Assembly: GCA_030789695.1 (NCBI GenBank)
Contig: JAULAV010002488.1
Span: 62,001-126,000, forward strand
Source of the DNA: Scilla litardierei
Lineage: Eukaryota; Streptophyta; Magnoliopsida; Asparagales; Asparagaceae
DNA: 64,000 bases
Direction of reading: 5' to 3'
The translations under genes and the position numbers were made by a program. Shown here piece after piece: positions 32,183 through 43,172 of this stretch. The notes below the pieces were generated by a model. That model saw only the letters and a program-made list of their open reading frames with translations, was not told where the DNA came from and ran no database searches. Within the stretch, counting starts at the first letter, position 1; the number at the start of each line of letters is the position of its first letter.

Positions 32183-32936
32183 AATGTAATGCCCTACAAG
32201 CTACTGCACAAGTACTAGAGGGGGGGGGGTGAATAGTACTTTAAAAATAACAAGGAGTATAATTCCTAATTATAGTGCAAACAACTACCAAATCAATTTG
32301 CGGAAGCTTAAATTGATGACAACAACAAAATTAACAATGCAAACAAAAGATGTTACTGGGTTCGGATCCACCCAAGTCTCTCCGACTTGTTCCCGGTGAT
32401 CCTACGTCCCAACCACCCGGATCCCCTCCGGATACTTAGGTTAGAAACCCTAACCCAAGATTTCCACTATGATATCTTGTGAAAAACCTTCACAAGATCA
32501 AATCATACATGCAATGGAAATAGTGAATCCCACAACCCGGGATCACAACCTTCTCTCACAACCGAGAGAATCAATAAGCAATATTAACGAGTTTATAATG
32601 AAATAAACAATCTTACCACAAAATCCTATACCTTGAGTATTCTTACCAAATAGGTGCAAGGAGGGATTTGAGGAAGATGAAGTCACCAAGACCTAGCACC
32701 AAAGAAATGACCAGCAAAGGGTGCCTAGGAGTGATTTGGAGACTTGAATCAAGCTAGAGCTTGAAGGGCTCACCAAGAACAAACTTCTCTCAAGATGGAT
32801 TCTAGATCTAGAAAGTGAGAGAATGGATTTCTTGTGAGGAAGAGAGCTTTGGAAATGAGTGAGAATCTCTATCTCTTTCAATCTCAATGAATCTCTTAAT
32901 GGCAGCTCTAACCTAGAGAGAAATGACCAAGGTTCG

Positions 32937-32944
32937 TATTTATA
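32937..32944 (-). promoter_or_regulatory. SIRE-1 TATA box
   Basis: TATAAATA on minus within CCCTATAAATACG, conserved in all four SIRE LTRs. Confidence 0.7.
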
Positions 32945-32998
32945 GGGTCCCATAAAAACGAGTTAGGTCAAATCCCAACGGTTAGAAATCTGAAGCAA

Positions 32999-33537
32999 CT
33001 AGTCGGTCAAAGAACAACCACTGACCGACTAGTTCATCAACTAGTCGGTCAGTCAAACAACATGGACCGACTAAGTGAAGAACAGCGAAGAGATTGAATT
33101 TCAGACCTAGAAATCTAGTCGGTCCAAGAAGACTTTCTGACCGACTAGTTTCACAACTAGTCGGTCGGTCAGTGAACTTCGACCGACTAAGAGTCAAAAA
33201 CAAATAGTCTGAATACAAATTGATTTAGTCGGTCCAAGAACAAATGTTGACCGACTAGATTATCAACTAGTCGGTCACCAAACGTTCTTAGACCGACTAA
33301 CGATAAACAGTAACTCAGGAGAAAATTAGTATGAACAGTAAAGCTCAACTAGTCGGTCAAAGAAGCATCACTGACCGACTAGTTCACAAACTAGTCGGTC
33401 GGTGAGTCAACGTAGACCGACTAACTGTAAACAGTACTGAGCAAGAAAAGATTAACTTAAACTAGTCGGTCCAAGAAGCTTTGCCGACCGACTAGATCAC
33501 CATCTAGTCGGTCAGTTCTTCTTCTTGAACCAATTAA
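32999..33537. repeat. Hairpin array (34-8-34), SIRE-1 5' LTR
   Basis: Five two-hairpin modules with the register seen in the 3' LTR. In element sense it ends 55 bp before the TATA box, in U3. Confidence 0.92.
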
Positions 33538-33939
33538 CATGCACGAACAAGTCCGAATCGAAGCGCGATGCTTCGAGGAAGTTAGAATGGACTTCTACTA
33601 AGATCCTAGAGCTACGAAATGAGCGTTATGAAGATAGAATTGTAAGATATACTCAAGGCTTAACATTCTATAGATCGAAGCTAAAAGACTATGAATAAAA
33701 CCTTAAGGAACGGTCTTCGAGAGCTTCGATCAATTCTTCATGACTTCCAAAACGGTCCAAAAGCTTCAACGAAGCTTTAGGCAATGAATACGAGCTTTGA
33801 GAAGTCTTGAGATGTCGCTTTGATTGTTCTCATGAATTTGGCGACGATCTCCAATACTGCGCTCACAAATTGTTAGTTCATGAATTATTTATGTTTGCTC
33901 ATCATCCAAAACCAAATCCGGGGAGTCCAACATTCAACA

Positions 33940-35512
33940 TGATGTTCCAAAGACAGCATTCCAGACGAAGTATGGGCATTATGAGTTCGTGGTCATGCCT
34001 TTCGGTGTGACCAATGCTCCAGCTGTGTTCATGAATTTGATGAACTTGATTTTCTACGACTTCCTGGATAAGTTTGTCATTATCTTCATTGATGACATTC
34101 TTATTTATTCAAAGTCTGAGGAGGAGCACAGCCGTCATCTGAGGACAGTGCTGGAGACGCTGAAGCGACACAAGCTTTATGCCAAGTATAGCAAGTGCAA
34201 TTTCTGGCTGGACAGAGTCGCATTCCTGGGGCACGTGGTGTCCGGTGATGGCATATCTGTGGATCCGAAGAAGGTCAGAGCAGTCAGAGATTGGCCGAAT
34301 CCGCAGTCAGTGTCAGACATCAGGAGCTTCCTTGGTTTAGCAGGCTGTTATCGGCGGTTCATCAAGGATTTATCTAAGATTGCAGAGCCGATGACGAAGC
34401 TGACAAGGAAGGACGTGGAGTTTCTTTGGTCAGATGCTTGTGAGGAGGCCTTCAGTATCTTGAAGGCGAGATTGACCACAGCACCGGTGTTGGCAGTACC
34501 GGATCGAAGCAGAGGTTTCGAAGTATATTGTGATGCTTCAGGGAAGGGCCTAGGATGCGTCTTGCATCAGCATGGCCACATGGTCGTGTATGCTTCTCGT
34601 CAGTTGAGGACTCATGAGAAGAATTACCCGACGCACGATCTGTAGTTGGCAGCAGTGATTTTTGCACTGAAGATTTGGAGGCACTTCTTGCTAGGTGAGA
34701 GTGTGAATATTTTCACCGATCATAAGAGCTTGAAGTACATCTTTACGCAGAAGGAGCTTAACATGCGTCAGAGGTGATGATTAGAGCTCATGGCTGACTA
34801 CGAGATAGATTTGCAGTATCATCCGGGGAAGGTGAACGTAGTGCCGGATGCCTTGAGTAGACTTCCCGCTGCTATGATGCATACTGCCGACTGGAGGATT
34901 CAGCAGGAGCTGAGAGAGATGGATTTGGAGGTCGTCCTACCTGGTGTAGTTCATTCATTCATGAATTTGCAGATTCAGTCCACGATCGTGGATCGGATCA
35001 AGGCAGCACAGGCAGGAGATCTGAAGCTACAGAGGATCAGGAGGCAGGTTGAAGCTGGACTTAGGACGGAGTTCGTGATTCATGAGGATGGTTCGCTGCG
35101 GTACGGCAGCAGACTCTGCGTACATGCAGGTGATGTTCGGGAGGAGCTGTTGAGCGAGGCTCATAGCTCGCCATATTCTATACATCCTGGAGGCACCAAG
35201 ATGTATAAGGACCTCCGTCTGAATTATTGGTGGATTGGCATGAAGAGGAGTGTGGCGCGGAGCGTTGCCAAGTGTTTGATATGCCAACAGGTGAAGGCTG
35301 AGCACCATCGTGCTGCTGGGTTGCTGCAACCACTTCCCATCCCGGAGTGGAAGTGGCAACATATTACGATGGATTTCGTGACTGGTTTACCTCGGACCCC
35401 GAGGCAGAACGACGCAGTCTGGGTGATCGTAGATCGATTGACCAAGTCTGCGCACTTTATCCCTTTCCGAGTGGGCCAGTCTACGGAAGCTTTGGCGAGG
35501 AAATATCTGGAG
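33940..35512 (+). pseudogene. Gypsy-2 pol, rest of RT, RNase H, integrase N-terminus
   Basis: Continues the RT cut at 21507: M-P-F-G-V-T-N-A-P, catalytic F-I-D-D-I-L, RNase H ([15 protein letters not shown]), integrase zinc finger (H-P-G-G-T-K; C-L-I-C-Q-Q) and first catalytic Asp (M-D-F-V-T-G-L-P). In-frame stops: TAG 34643-34645 (Glu expected in H-D-L-E-L) and TGA TGA 34775-34780 (Arg-Trp expected in R-R-W-L-E-L). The exon ends at donor GT 35513-35514. Confidence 0.88.
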
Positions 35513-35580
35513 GTAAATTTTTTTACTTCTCTTTTAATTTCCTCTTTGAGTTGGTCGTGATGTAGACCGTGTACGTGCAG
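35513..35580 (+). other. Gypsy-2 intron 2 in integrase (68 bp)
   Basis: GTAAATTTTTTTAC...GTACGTGCAG. Phase 0 between Y-L-E and E-I-V-R-L-H, the same site as Gypsy-1 intron 2, with the donor GTAAAT and acceptor GTGCAG kept and the middle diverged. Confidence 0.8.
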
Positions 35581-36486
35581 GAGATTGTACGCTTACATGG
35601 AGTCCCCGTGAGCATTGTGTCTGACCGAGACACGAGGTTCACATCTCAGTTCTAGAGAAGTCTGCAGGAGAATTTGGGTACGAGTCTGAGTTTCAGCACT
35701 GCGTACCATCCGCAGACTGATGGCCAGTCCGAGAGGACTATTCAGATCCTGGAGGATATGCTGCAGGCTTGTACGCTCGATTTGAAGGGATCGTGGGAGG
35801 ACCATCTTCACTTGGTGGAGTTTTCATATAACAACAGCTACCAGGCGAGCATTGGCATGACGCCGTTTGCTGCCTTATATGGAAGGAAATGTCGATCGCC
35901 ACTGAGCTGGGATGACATCGGAGATCGGGAGCTGTTGGGTCCAGAGATGATAGTGGAAGCTGTGGATGTCGTGAGAGACATCAGGGAGAAGCTCAGAGTT
36001 GCACATGATCGCTTCAAGCATTGGGCAGATGCCAAGAGGAGACCCTTGGAGTTTCAGCCTGGAGATCACGTCTTCCTGAAGATTTCTCCGAACCGCGGAG
36101 TTATTCGTTTTGAGAAGAAGGGAAAGCTGAGTCCGAGGTACATTGGACCTTTTGATGTGCTAGAGCGTGTGGGAGCAGTGGCCTATCGCCTTGCTCTGCC
36201 ACCGTCTTTGGAGGGAGTTCACGACGTATTCCACGTATCTCAGCTACGTCGGTACGTCAGTGATCCGTCGCACATGGTTGATTTCTCAGAGATTACAGTT
36301 CGCCCGGACCTGACATATGACTAGCAACCTGTGCAGATTTTGGACCGTCGACAGAAGCAGTTGAGGAATAAGATAGTCGACCTGGTGAGAGTGATGTGGC
36401 GTCACGGATCACCTGGAGAGTCCACCTGGGAGCGTGAGGATGATATGAGAGAGCGCTTCCCGCATCTTTTCCCGAGTAGTGCTTGA
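35581..36486 (+). pseudogene. Gypsy-2 integrase C-terminus and chromodomain-like tail
   Basis: Remaining integrase: second Asp (V-S-D-R-D-T-R-F), Glu (D-G-Q-S-E-R-T), GPY/F-type domain and tail (I-L-D-R-R-Q-K-Q-L-R-N-K; T-W-E-R-E-D-D-M-R). TAG at 35653-35655 replaces the Trp of S-Q-F-W, and TAG at 36322-36324 replaces a Gln. The natural stop is 36484-36486. The polypurine tract follows 31 bp later. Confidence 0.88.
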
Positions 36487-36517
36487 TGTTGATTCCGAGG
36501 GCGGAATCATTTCTGAG

Positions 36518-36527
36518 TTGGGGAGGA
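36518..36527 (+). other. Gypsy-2 polypurine tract
   Basis: TTGGGGAGGA directly before the 3' LTR, identical to the Gypsy-1 tract. Confidence 0.88.
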
Positions 36528-39494
36528 TGTAACGGTCGGTTTCCGATCGTACTTTCTTTGTGCACATGCTCTTGATCGTGCACGTGTTTATTTTAGACTC
36601 TATTTCATTTTGAACATTTTTGTGTGATATGTCGTTGTGATCGTCTCTGAGGGTATTAGATTGTGGAACTATTTTGGAACGACATTTCTCGAGTCGTTCT
36701 TCCGCGATTCTATCTTATTTGATATGACGTCACGACTTTCTGTTTTGACGTGAGACGTTTCTATTTTTAGTTTCGTCTCTCGACGTCGAAATTTAGATCC
36801 GTCTTCTTCATTCTTTTCGTTGCCCCGATCACCCCAATATTTATTTTACAATTTTTGGGCTTAATTTGACCTATTTTCCATTTTTGAGTAAGTTTTAAAT
36901 AATTTTAAAACATACTTTTATAAGTATTTTAATTATAATAAAATTCCTATTTAAATATAAAACTTTAAATAATTTTTTGATCAAGTCTCATATTTTTTTT
37001 GGCCGCACACATCTTTGCGTGAGGGAGAGAAGAGTAAATTTGATCTAAATTAACTATTTTAAATTATTTTAATTATTTTCCTTGAGCCCTGGACCAAACC
37101 CTAGCTCTATCCTATTTAAATAAACCCTAGGCAAGACTATTTTCACAGCCATCCCAACCCTAGCCGCCGTTTTCCTCTTCCAAAGCTTCGTCGCAACTCC
37201 GTTCAGCCGCCGCCAGTGTCTGACGGAGGAAATCCCTTGATTTCTATCGGTCTGACCGAGAGAACAGCCCGCACCGCTGCTTCGTCCGCTCCGCTGCACC
37301 ATCGCCTGCATCGCCCCGTGTCTGACCGACCCGCTCCATCGGTCTGACCGGAGCGCCCGCCCGCATCGCCCGTCGCCCGCATCGCTCAGTGCCTGACCGA
37401 CCCGCCCCGTCGGTCTGACCGAAGGCCCGCTCCGCATCGCCGCTCCACTGCAACGTTGTAGCCCCCGCCCAAGCGCCTGACCGAGAGCGCCGCTCGGTCT
37501 GACCGAGCCGTTCCCTCGCTCCGCACCAAGCCCCGCCCCCGCTGTGTCCGACCGAGAGCTCCCCTCGGTCTGATCGAGGATTTCTCTCGCAGCGGCCGCT
37601 GTGACCGACCCCGCTGCGCTGCACAGGCCGTCCGCAGTGTCTGACCGAGCCAAGCCCCCGCAGCGGCTAGTGTCTGACCGACGGCCGATCGTCGCAACAT
37701 CGATCCTTCCGCACCAACACCTGTTGTGGGCCCCCCAAGTTCTCCAGAAGTGTTGTGGGTCCCCATTTGACCCCTAGCACTGCTGTGGGCCCCACTTGGG
37801 TGTTCTACTTCGTGGAATTACCATCTACGACGTTACGACACGTCGTAGGCCTTCGTCGCAAGTTTCATCTTTTGGGAATTCATGCGTGGACCAGATTTGA
37901 TGCTGAGGAGTTCTCCGTTCAGACACGACTTCCATCCTACGACGAACTCCGGTAAAGGTTGGTCCCCCAAACTCGTAGAAACCCCCACAATAGCTGATTG
38001 AACCCTAAACTAAAAGTCGACAAATTGAACTAAAATTTCTTTCCAGCACCAGTAAAACGTTGTACAAATCTAGAATCGACGAATGGACTTTGTTGACTGT
38101 GCACATAGGATTAGATCGTCGATTAGGCTGAAATATCAAAAATGTGAATTTTGACGAATAGGATAGTCCCAATAACCTAGAAACGAACCCTAATAGGATT
38201 TGATGAAATTGAGACATGACACCGTCGTCGTGGCGCTATTTCAGACGGACTTCCGCAGACGAGACGCTTCGAGAGGACGACACACTCGCCATCGCAGGAA
38301 AGTGTATCCCACTTGCACTTTTGGCCGTGCTTAGGCCTTAGTTGGTTAGAACTGATAACTGTGAACAAATAGAACTGAACGTGAAATGATAGCGTCCGGG
38401 ACGACCCCTGACGGCCCAGACTTGACGACGAAGTCTGAGCCTGACAACAACAACTTTTGACATCATAGGGCTATCATGTGTGTGCGTGTGTGGACACCCT
38501 AGAATAACCCTTCCCGTCTTGTCACGTCCTGTCCCGTCTTGCACAGCCTGCGGGCAATAGGGCACCCTCCAAGCTAGAGAGAGTGATCCCTTGTACTGAT
38601 ACACAGCCCCGAGGGCAATATGGCACTCACCAGTGAGTGGGTGATCCATTGTCGTGATACACAGCCCAGAGGGCAATAGGGCACTCGCCAAGTTAGTGTG
38701 AGTGATCCCTTGTCGTGCTTGTCTTGTCTTGTCATACTTGGGGTTTGGGGTTGGGTTGAGCGTGCGCACGGCAAGCGTGTCTGATCCCCCTCGAACCGTA
38801 AGGCGTGAACCCTTTCGTGTCTCACTTGTCTTGCCTTGTAGGTTAGTCCGGTAGTTGGTAGCACACGCTACGACTACTACTTGCTACGCTTTACTTTCCT
38901 GCTGCGTTACTTCTTTTTATTACTCAGTTATAACCCCAACATGCTAATCAACCAGTAAATCGTTGTCTAAAAGTTGATACACTTGTAGTAGAGTCTGACC
39001 ACTTTTTGTAGACTTTACCTGACGTACAGTTTCCTTCTTTGGTGCTGTACGTCAGGTGTTGAGCCGGAGTACGTCGATAAGGCGGACTTGCTAGCAGACG
39101 TTGAGCCGGAGGACGTTGATCCGGAGTACGACCCGGAGGAGGACCAGAGTTAGAGGCCTCTTGTTGCTGTTCCGGAGTTTCATATTTCAGTTTTGTTGGG
39201 TGCGTAGCACCTTTTTGCTTTCCTGTTTAGGTTGGGTGCTCGCACCAGTTGTTTCCTTTTCTGCAGTTGTAGCCGTTTCCGGCGTTTTAGACTTTCCGTA
39301 CTTGGATGTTATATTTGGAATAAAATGAAATGATATCTCTTTTCAGTACTTTTGTTGTTCCGTACTAACATGCAGGGACCTGTTCCTTCGTTTTGGAATA
39401 CCACAGACGCTTATTGGGTCTGGGCTCTCAGCCCCGGCCTAAGCGGGCCTTAGTCACGCTTCGCCTCCGTACTTTTGGGAAGCGGGGCGTGACA
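36528..39494 (+). repeat. Gypsy-2 3' LTR
   Basis: 2,967 bp, TGTAACGGTCGG to GGGGCGTGACA, then CATGA. It keeps TATTTAAATA at 37113-37122, missing from the 5' LTR, and lacks the TTGTC stutter present there. Confidence 0.92.
37216..37684. repeat. GACCGA/TCGGTC hairpin array, Gypsy-2 3' LTR
   Basis: Same organisation as the array at 16934-17407: GACCGA, 9-nt loop, TCGGTC. It lies about 100 bp downstream of the TATA-like TATTTAAATA, so it would be transcribed. Confidence 0.75.
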
Positions 39495-40577
39495 CATGAC
39501 CCAGTAGAAACTCCTAACACTCTAGTAGGAACCAGTTTTAGAACTGGTCTACCTATATATGGGGTGTGGTCTAACAAGTAAGGTTCATACTGCATATAAA
39601 AGTATTCACGTTCCAACATGCGAATATAAGTATGAGGACCTATAAAATATGCATATGCAACCATATCATGATATGCAGGTACTGAAAGGAATCATAAGAA
39701 CATGTTATCATGGGGTGGCAGCATTAACATAACAAAGGTGTAGATTAGTATAAATAGCAGCATTAAAGTAAACAGAGGAACAAAAGACATGAGATTACAC
39801 CATTTATAATTAAAGACAATTACTTTAAGTTGTTGATTCACGTGTTTGGAAACTCGTGTAAACCGTATGACGCTAAGGAGTCGGACTCCACCCAAGGTGG
39901 GCTAAAAATGGTACCACATCCAGCAACACGGGCACTGGAAGGGCCTCTCACAACTCCGTACCCGACTGGAAAGATAGGAGTGAGACTCATCTCGGTTTTC
40001 TTGGGACAAACGGAGAAACCATCATTTACCGTCATGGTGCGATACGAGCACACCAGCGGCCTCTCTAGCCCTCTTAAACTCCCCTTCCAGGGGTGACACA
40101 TCAGGCGAGATTATCGTACTACTGTCCGCTCCTTAACACCTAAAATTTACCCGTGGTTTTCCCAAACCCACATTTGGAGTATCACCCATTTCAAAAATAG
40201 ACTGAGTCCTCCGATGTCAAACTCTGCTCACTCATTGTTTTTCTTTTGATAGAACGTTTCTTCATTTAACAATGAATCAACTAGTGGTCTCAAATACCAC
40301 TTTCATTTCAACTTACATGAATTTTCTCATCATCATCCTTATTTCCAAAATGAAATATTTCATGAAACATCCACATAATTACATGTACCAATAGCATACT
40401 AATGGGAACACGATTAGCATAAACAAAATTAACTTGGAACAAAAATAAACTATGACAATTACTAAGCAAGATTAGCATCTGAATCTGTCTAAACTGTCAG
40501 TCCAGAAATAATGGCTCTGTTACCCTAATTACAGTCAGGATTAGCTTTTGGTCTCTCTTCAAAGTTGTAGATAATTT
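39495..40577 (-). repeat. Solo LTR, segment 2
   Basis: Host LTR between Gypsy-2 and NA-Copia, starting with target copy CATGA and ending with AATTT. No coding motif was seen; the open stretches of up to 88 codons near 39830-40101 lack recognisable features. Confidence 0.65.
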
Positions 40578-41582
40578 TGAAGGGAATTGGCGGTCCCTTA
40601 GAGCACAAAAACTCTAGTCCCGTCCTAAGTCGGACGGAACATAGACACAAAAACAATAAAAGCGGAAGAAAAACTAGTTAATCTAAATTAACATGCAGTT
40701 AAAACAATTTTAACTTAGCCCTAAGGTCCAAGACCCTTTGCCAAGATCTATGCCGACTTGGGATGGATCTGACCATCCCAAGAAGGATCTAGCCTACTGC
40801 GATTAAACTAAACTAATGCTAATAAAATACTTTAACCACATACCCGGAATCTCAACCCTGGAGCAGGCGAGATGTTCCGCGCCGTCTTCCGAGCTGCTCC
40901 CGTCCCACGCCGAGCCGCTCCTTGAACCGCTCCCCGAACCGCTCCTCGAACCGCTCTGCATCCCGAGGCGATCAATCCCCGTGCCGCCGAGCTAACCACG
41001 CGCCGAAGAAAGTTTCACGCGAGTGAAACCTCCGCCTAGATTTCGGATCCAGAATCCGAACTCCTTCGTGGCTTTGCTAGAGCCCTCAGGAGCAAGGAAG
41101 AAATTTAGGGAGATGAGAAATATTAATTTAAGCCTAGATCCGAGCGTGCTCCAACATTTACGAGAGCCGCTCAGATCTAGAGCTTGGGACGAGTTTTGAG
41201 GAAGGGGGAGACCCCTATTTATATAGGCGGCGGACTCTCCCCTTTTCTCAAAATCCGATGTGGGACTAAATAATGAGTTAATTAAAATCAAGTTAGTTTG
41301 CACTTCACAAAGTGCAAACTTCCGTGAATTTTAACTCACTCACCGTTGAGCTTCAAGATTGATACAACCTATCAATATGACAAGCGTTCAACGGTGAACG
41401 CATAGGAAAAAACCGTTCGTCAATCGGAGTTCGTTTGACCCTCCAATTGAGTGTCCAAAGATCAGCCCTAGGCTAGTTTTTCGCAAAAACTGAGCCGTCA
41501 TTTGATTCAGCACACTTAGGGTTCAAAACCCTAGAGGTGGGGCCATGGGTGGGCCCCACGTGTCCTAGCGCGCGCAAAATCA

Positions 41583-41732
41583 CCTGGGCAGAGCCCAGGC
41601 GGCCTGGGCAGAGCCCAGGCTAGCGCCTGGGCTTGCCCAGGCCGAGCCTGGGCTAAGCCCAGGCTTGTGCCTGGCTAGCCCAGGCCGAGCCTGGGCTTAG
41701 CCCAGGCAGCGTCTGGGCTAGCCCAGGCAGCC
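41583..41732. repeat. CCTGGGC/GCCCAGG palindrome array, NA-Copia 3' LTR
   Basis: About seven adjacent palindromes with 7-8 bp arms and 2-4 nt centres (for example GCCTGGGC-AGA-GCCCAGGC). It lies about 360 bp upstream of the TATA box in element sense. Confidence 0.85.
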
Positions 41733-41933
41733 TGTTCTGCCTTGCTTTTACTGGGCCTGGCCTGGTCTGATCCTTTGGGCTGTTTTGGCTCTAACTTGAG
41801 CATTTGGTGTCCGATTTGGACGCCGTTCGAACCTGGGTCTAGACCGGGACATTCCCGTCTTACCCGTGAACTTTTCCTTGCGTTTATTTTATTAAATATT
41901 GTATTAAACAATTTAATACACATTTAATCGCTT

Positions 41934-42022
41934 TTGCATCAAATGCAAAATAGTCCCTATCTAGGCTTAAATTATCACATTGCATCAAATGCAATTATCT
42001 CTTCTTTTGCATCAAATGCAAA
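41934..42022. repeat. Three TTGCATCAAATGCAA palindromes
   Basis: TTGCAT-CAA-ATGCAA occurs three times within about 90 bp in U3, with slight flank differences. The same triplet is in the 5' LTR near 48355-48442. Confidence 0.8.
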
Positions 42023-43064
42023 TATTCTCCCTAACTAATTTCTACCTATTACTAGACGAAGGTCGCACTCTTTGTGTGACCCGACGGCCTGACCCTACTA
42101 CAGGTTGGGCTCGAAGCCCTATACGACAAAGACCACGAGCAGTGGCTGCCGTCCCTGTTTCAGCATCATCATAATGTGGTTAGCTCATCAACATGAGAAT
42201 TGTCGGGACCACCCTGACCGTGTCTGTGATGATTTCTGCAGTTATAGTCTCTTCGTCTAAACTGTGTCGTGTAGATCAAGTCTGGGGTACAGTTAAACTG
42301 TCAACCCCAATAACTTGACTCCGGTTAGTTTCGATCAATTTTTAGTCAATAAATGTTGGACTTCTTCCAACATACTCTGCGCAGAGTTTTTACTAAAGAC
42401 CGAACTAACTCTACGACACTAACTCCCATTGACCGGGAGAGACGAATCCTCTCTTGGTCATTACTCGCCTCGTACGTTTCAAGTGACACCCAATCAAAAG
42501 ACCTTTCGACAGGCATTGCCTCGAAGCTAGGTCAGTTGATATAAGTGGCACCGTTCATGCACAGGTTTGTCAAAATGACCTCAAGTCAAAAGACCAACTA
42601 TCCTATCATCACTCAGAGTTATCACTGACAGATTGGTCAATATAACCATATGATAACTCTAGTGGATCGTTCAGTGAACTCATTCTAATGAACACCTGTG
42701 TCTCTTCTTCGACTTCGCCAAGTCAAGCGATCATGAGATCATCGCCACCGCTAAACGGTGAAGACTAAGACATAATGGTCTATCCGATGTTTCGATATCC
42801 TTGTCTCGAAACATCTACGACCACGAACCATTTTAGACTTATGCTACAGACGGTCAAACATTTCTCCATGATCTAGATACTCATCTCGATACCCGTTTGA
42901 CCTTGCATAAAGTCTCAGGACTTTACCTAAGTTGATATCTAATGTTAACTACATTACAATATAACTTAGATAAATTATTACCAAACAGCTTACTGTTATT
43001 TCGAACAAGATGTTTGTGCTATTCACACAGGAATAAATGGCCTCGAGGGCATCATATTCCTATA

Positions 43065-43074
43065 TCTCCCACTT
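43065..43074 (-). other. NA-Copia polypurine tract
   Basis: AAGTGGGAGA on minus beside the 3' LTR, the common plant Copia form. Confidence 0.8.
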
Positions 43075-43112
43075 GCACTCAGGCCCATTTATCTCGGTAT
43101 CTTATACCGGTT

Positions 43113-43172
43113 TTACACATAAGTTTTCCCGACTTCATGTGATCGAGCCTTCGTGAGTGGATCTGCTAAAAC
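43113..43172 (-). pseudogene. RNase H C-terminal trace in NA-Copia
   Basis: Twenty codons reading V-L-A-D-P-L-T-K then a stop, 50 bp before the polypurine tract. A-D-P-L-T-K is the conserved last motif of Copia RNase H. Upstream sequence shows no further pol motif, so this is the last remnant of an autonomous ancestor. Confidence 0.6.

Larger units (their letters stand above)
21508..33939 (-). mobile_element. SIRE-1: Copia element nested in Gypsy-2 RT
   Basis: A 12,432-bp minus-strand element with target duplication TGATG (21503-21507 and 33940-33944). Order in element sense: LTR, Met primer site, gag, pol, palindrome array, third ORF, polypurine tract, LTR. The LTRs differ at roughly a dozen or more positions by eye. 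Pol has two nonsense codons, while gag and the third ORF are open. Confidence 0.95.
32185..33939 (-). repeat. SIRE-1 5' LTR
   Basis: 1,755 bp, TGTAATGCCC to ATTCAACA on plus, followed by TGATG. TATAAATA on minus at 32937-32944 lies 55 bp downstream (element sense) of the hairpin array. The G run is 10 nt. Confidence 0.94.
16260..39494 (+). mobile_element. Gypsy-2: chromovirus split by SIRE-1
   Basis: Plus-strand chromovirus related to Gypsy-1, with target duplication CATGA at 16255-16259 and 39495-39499. Without SIRE-1 and the extra target copy it would be about 10.8 kb. It has long LTRs (3,005 and 2,967 bp), the same two introns, the same polypurine tract and the same primer site as Gypsy-1. 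Seven in-frame stops (one in gag, six in pol) and many LTR differences mark it as older than Gypsy-1 and SIRE. Confidence 0.93.
40578..43064 (-). repeat. NA-Copia 3' LTR
   Basis: Plus strand TGAAGGGAATTGG to ATATTCCTATA. It has TATATAAATAG (minus) at 41215-41225 and a CCTGGGC/GCCCAGG palindrome array at 41583-41732. The ends differ slightly from the 5' LTR (CCTATA versus CCTACA). Confidence 0.88.

Noticed and set aside
21508..33939. SIRE-1 and Gypsy-2 parts as a single mosaic element
   Set aside because: Opposite strands, complete LTR pairs, and a TGATG duplication exactly where the Gypsy-2 RT frame breaks and resumes show simple nesting.
39838..40101. 87-codon open stretches on both strands in the solo LTR
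   Set aside because: No domain, no relation to flanking coding sequence, and located within an LTR.
41583..41732. Repeated short units resembling a CRISPR array
   Set aside because: Palindromes abut with no unique spacers, in a plant LTR; the same applies to the CTAGTCGGTC arrays.
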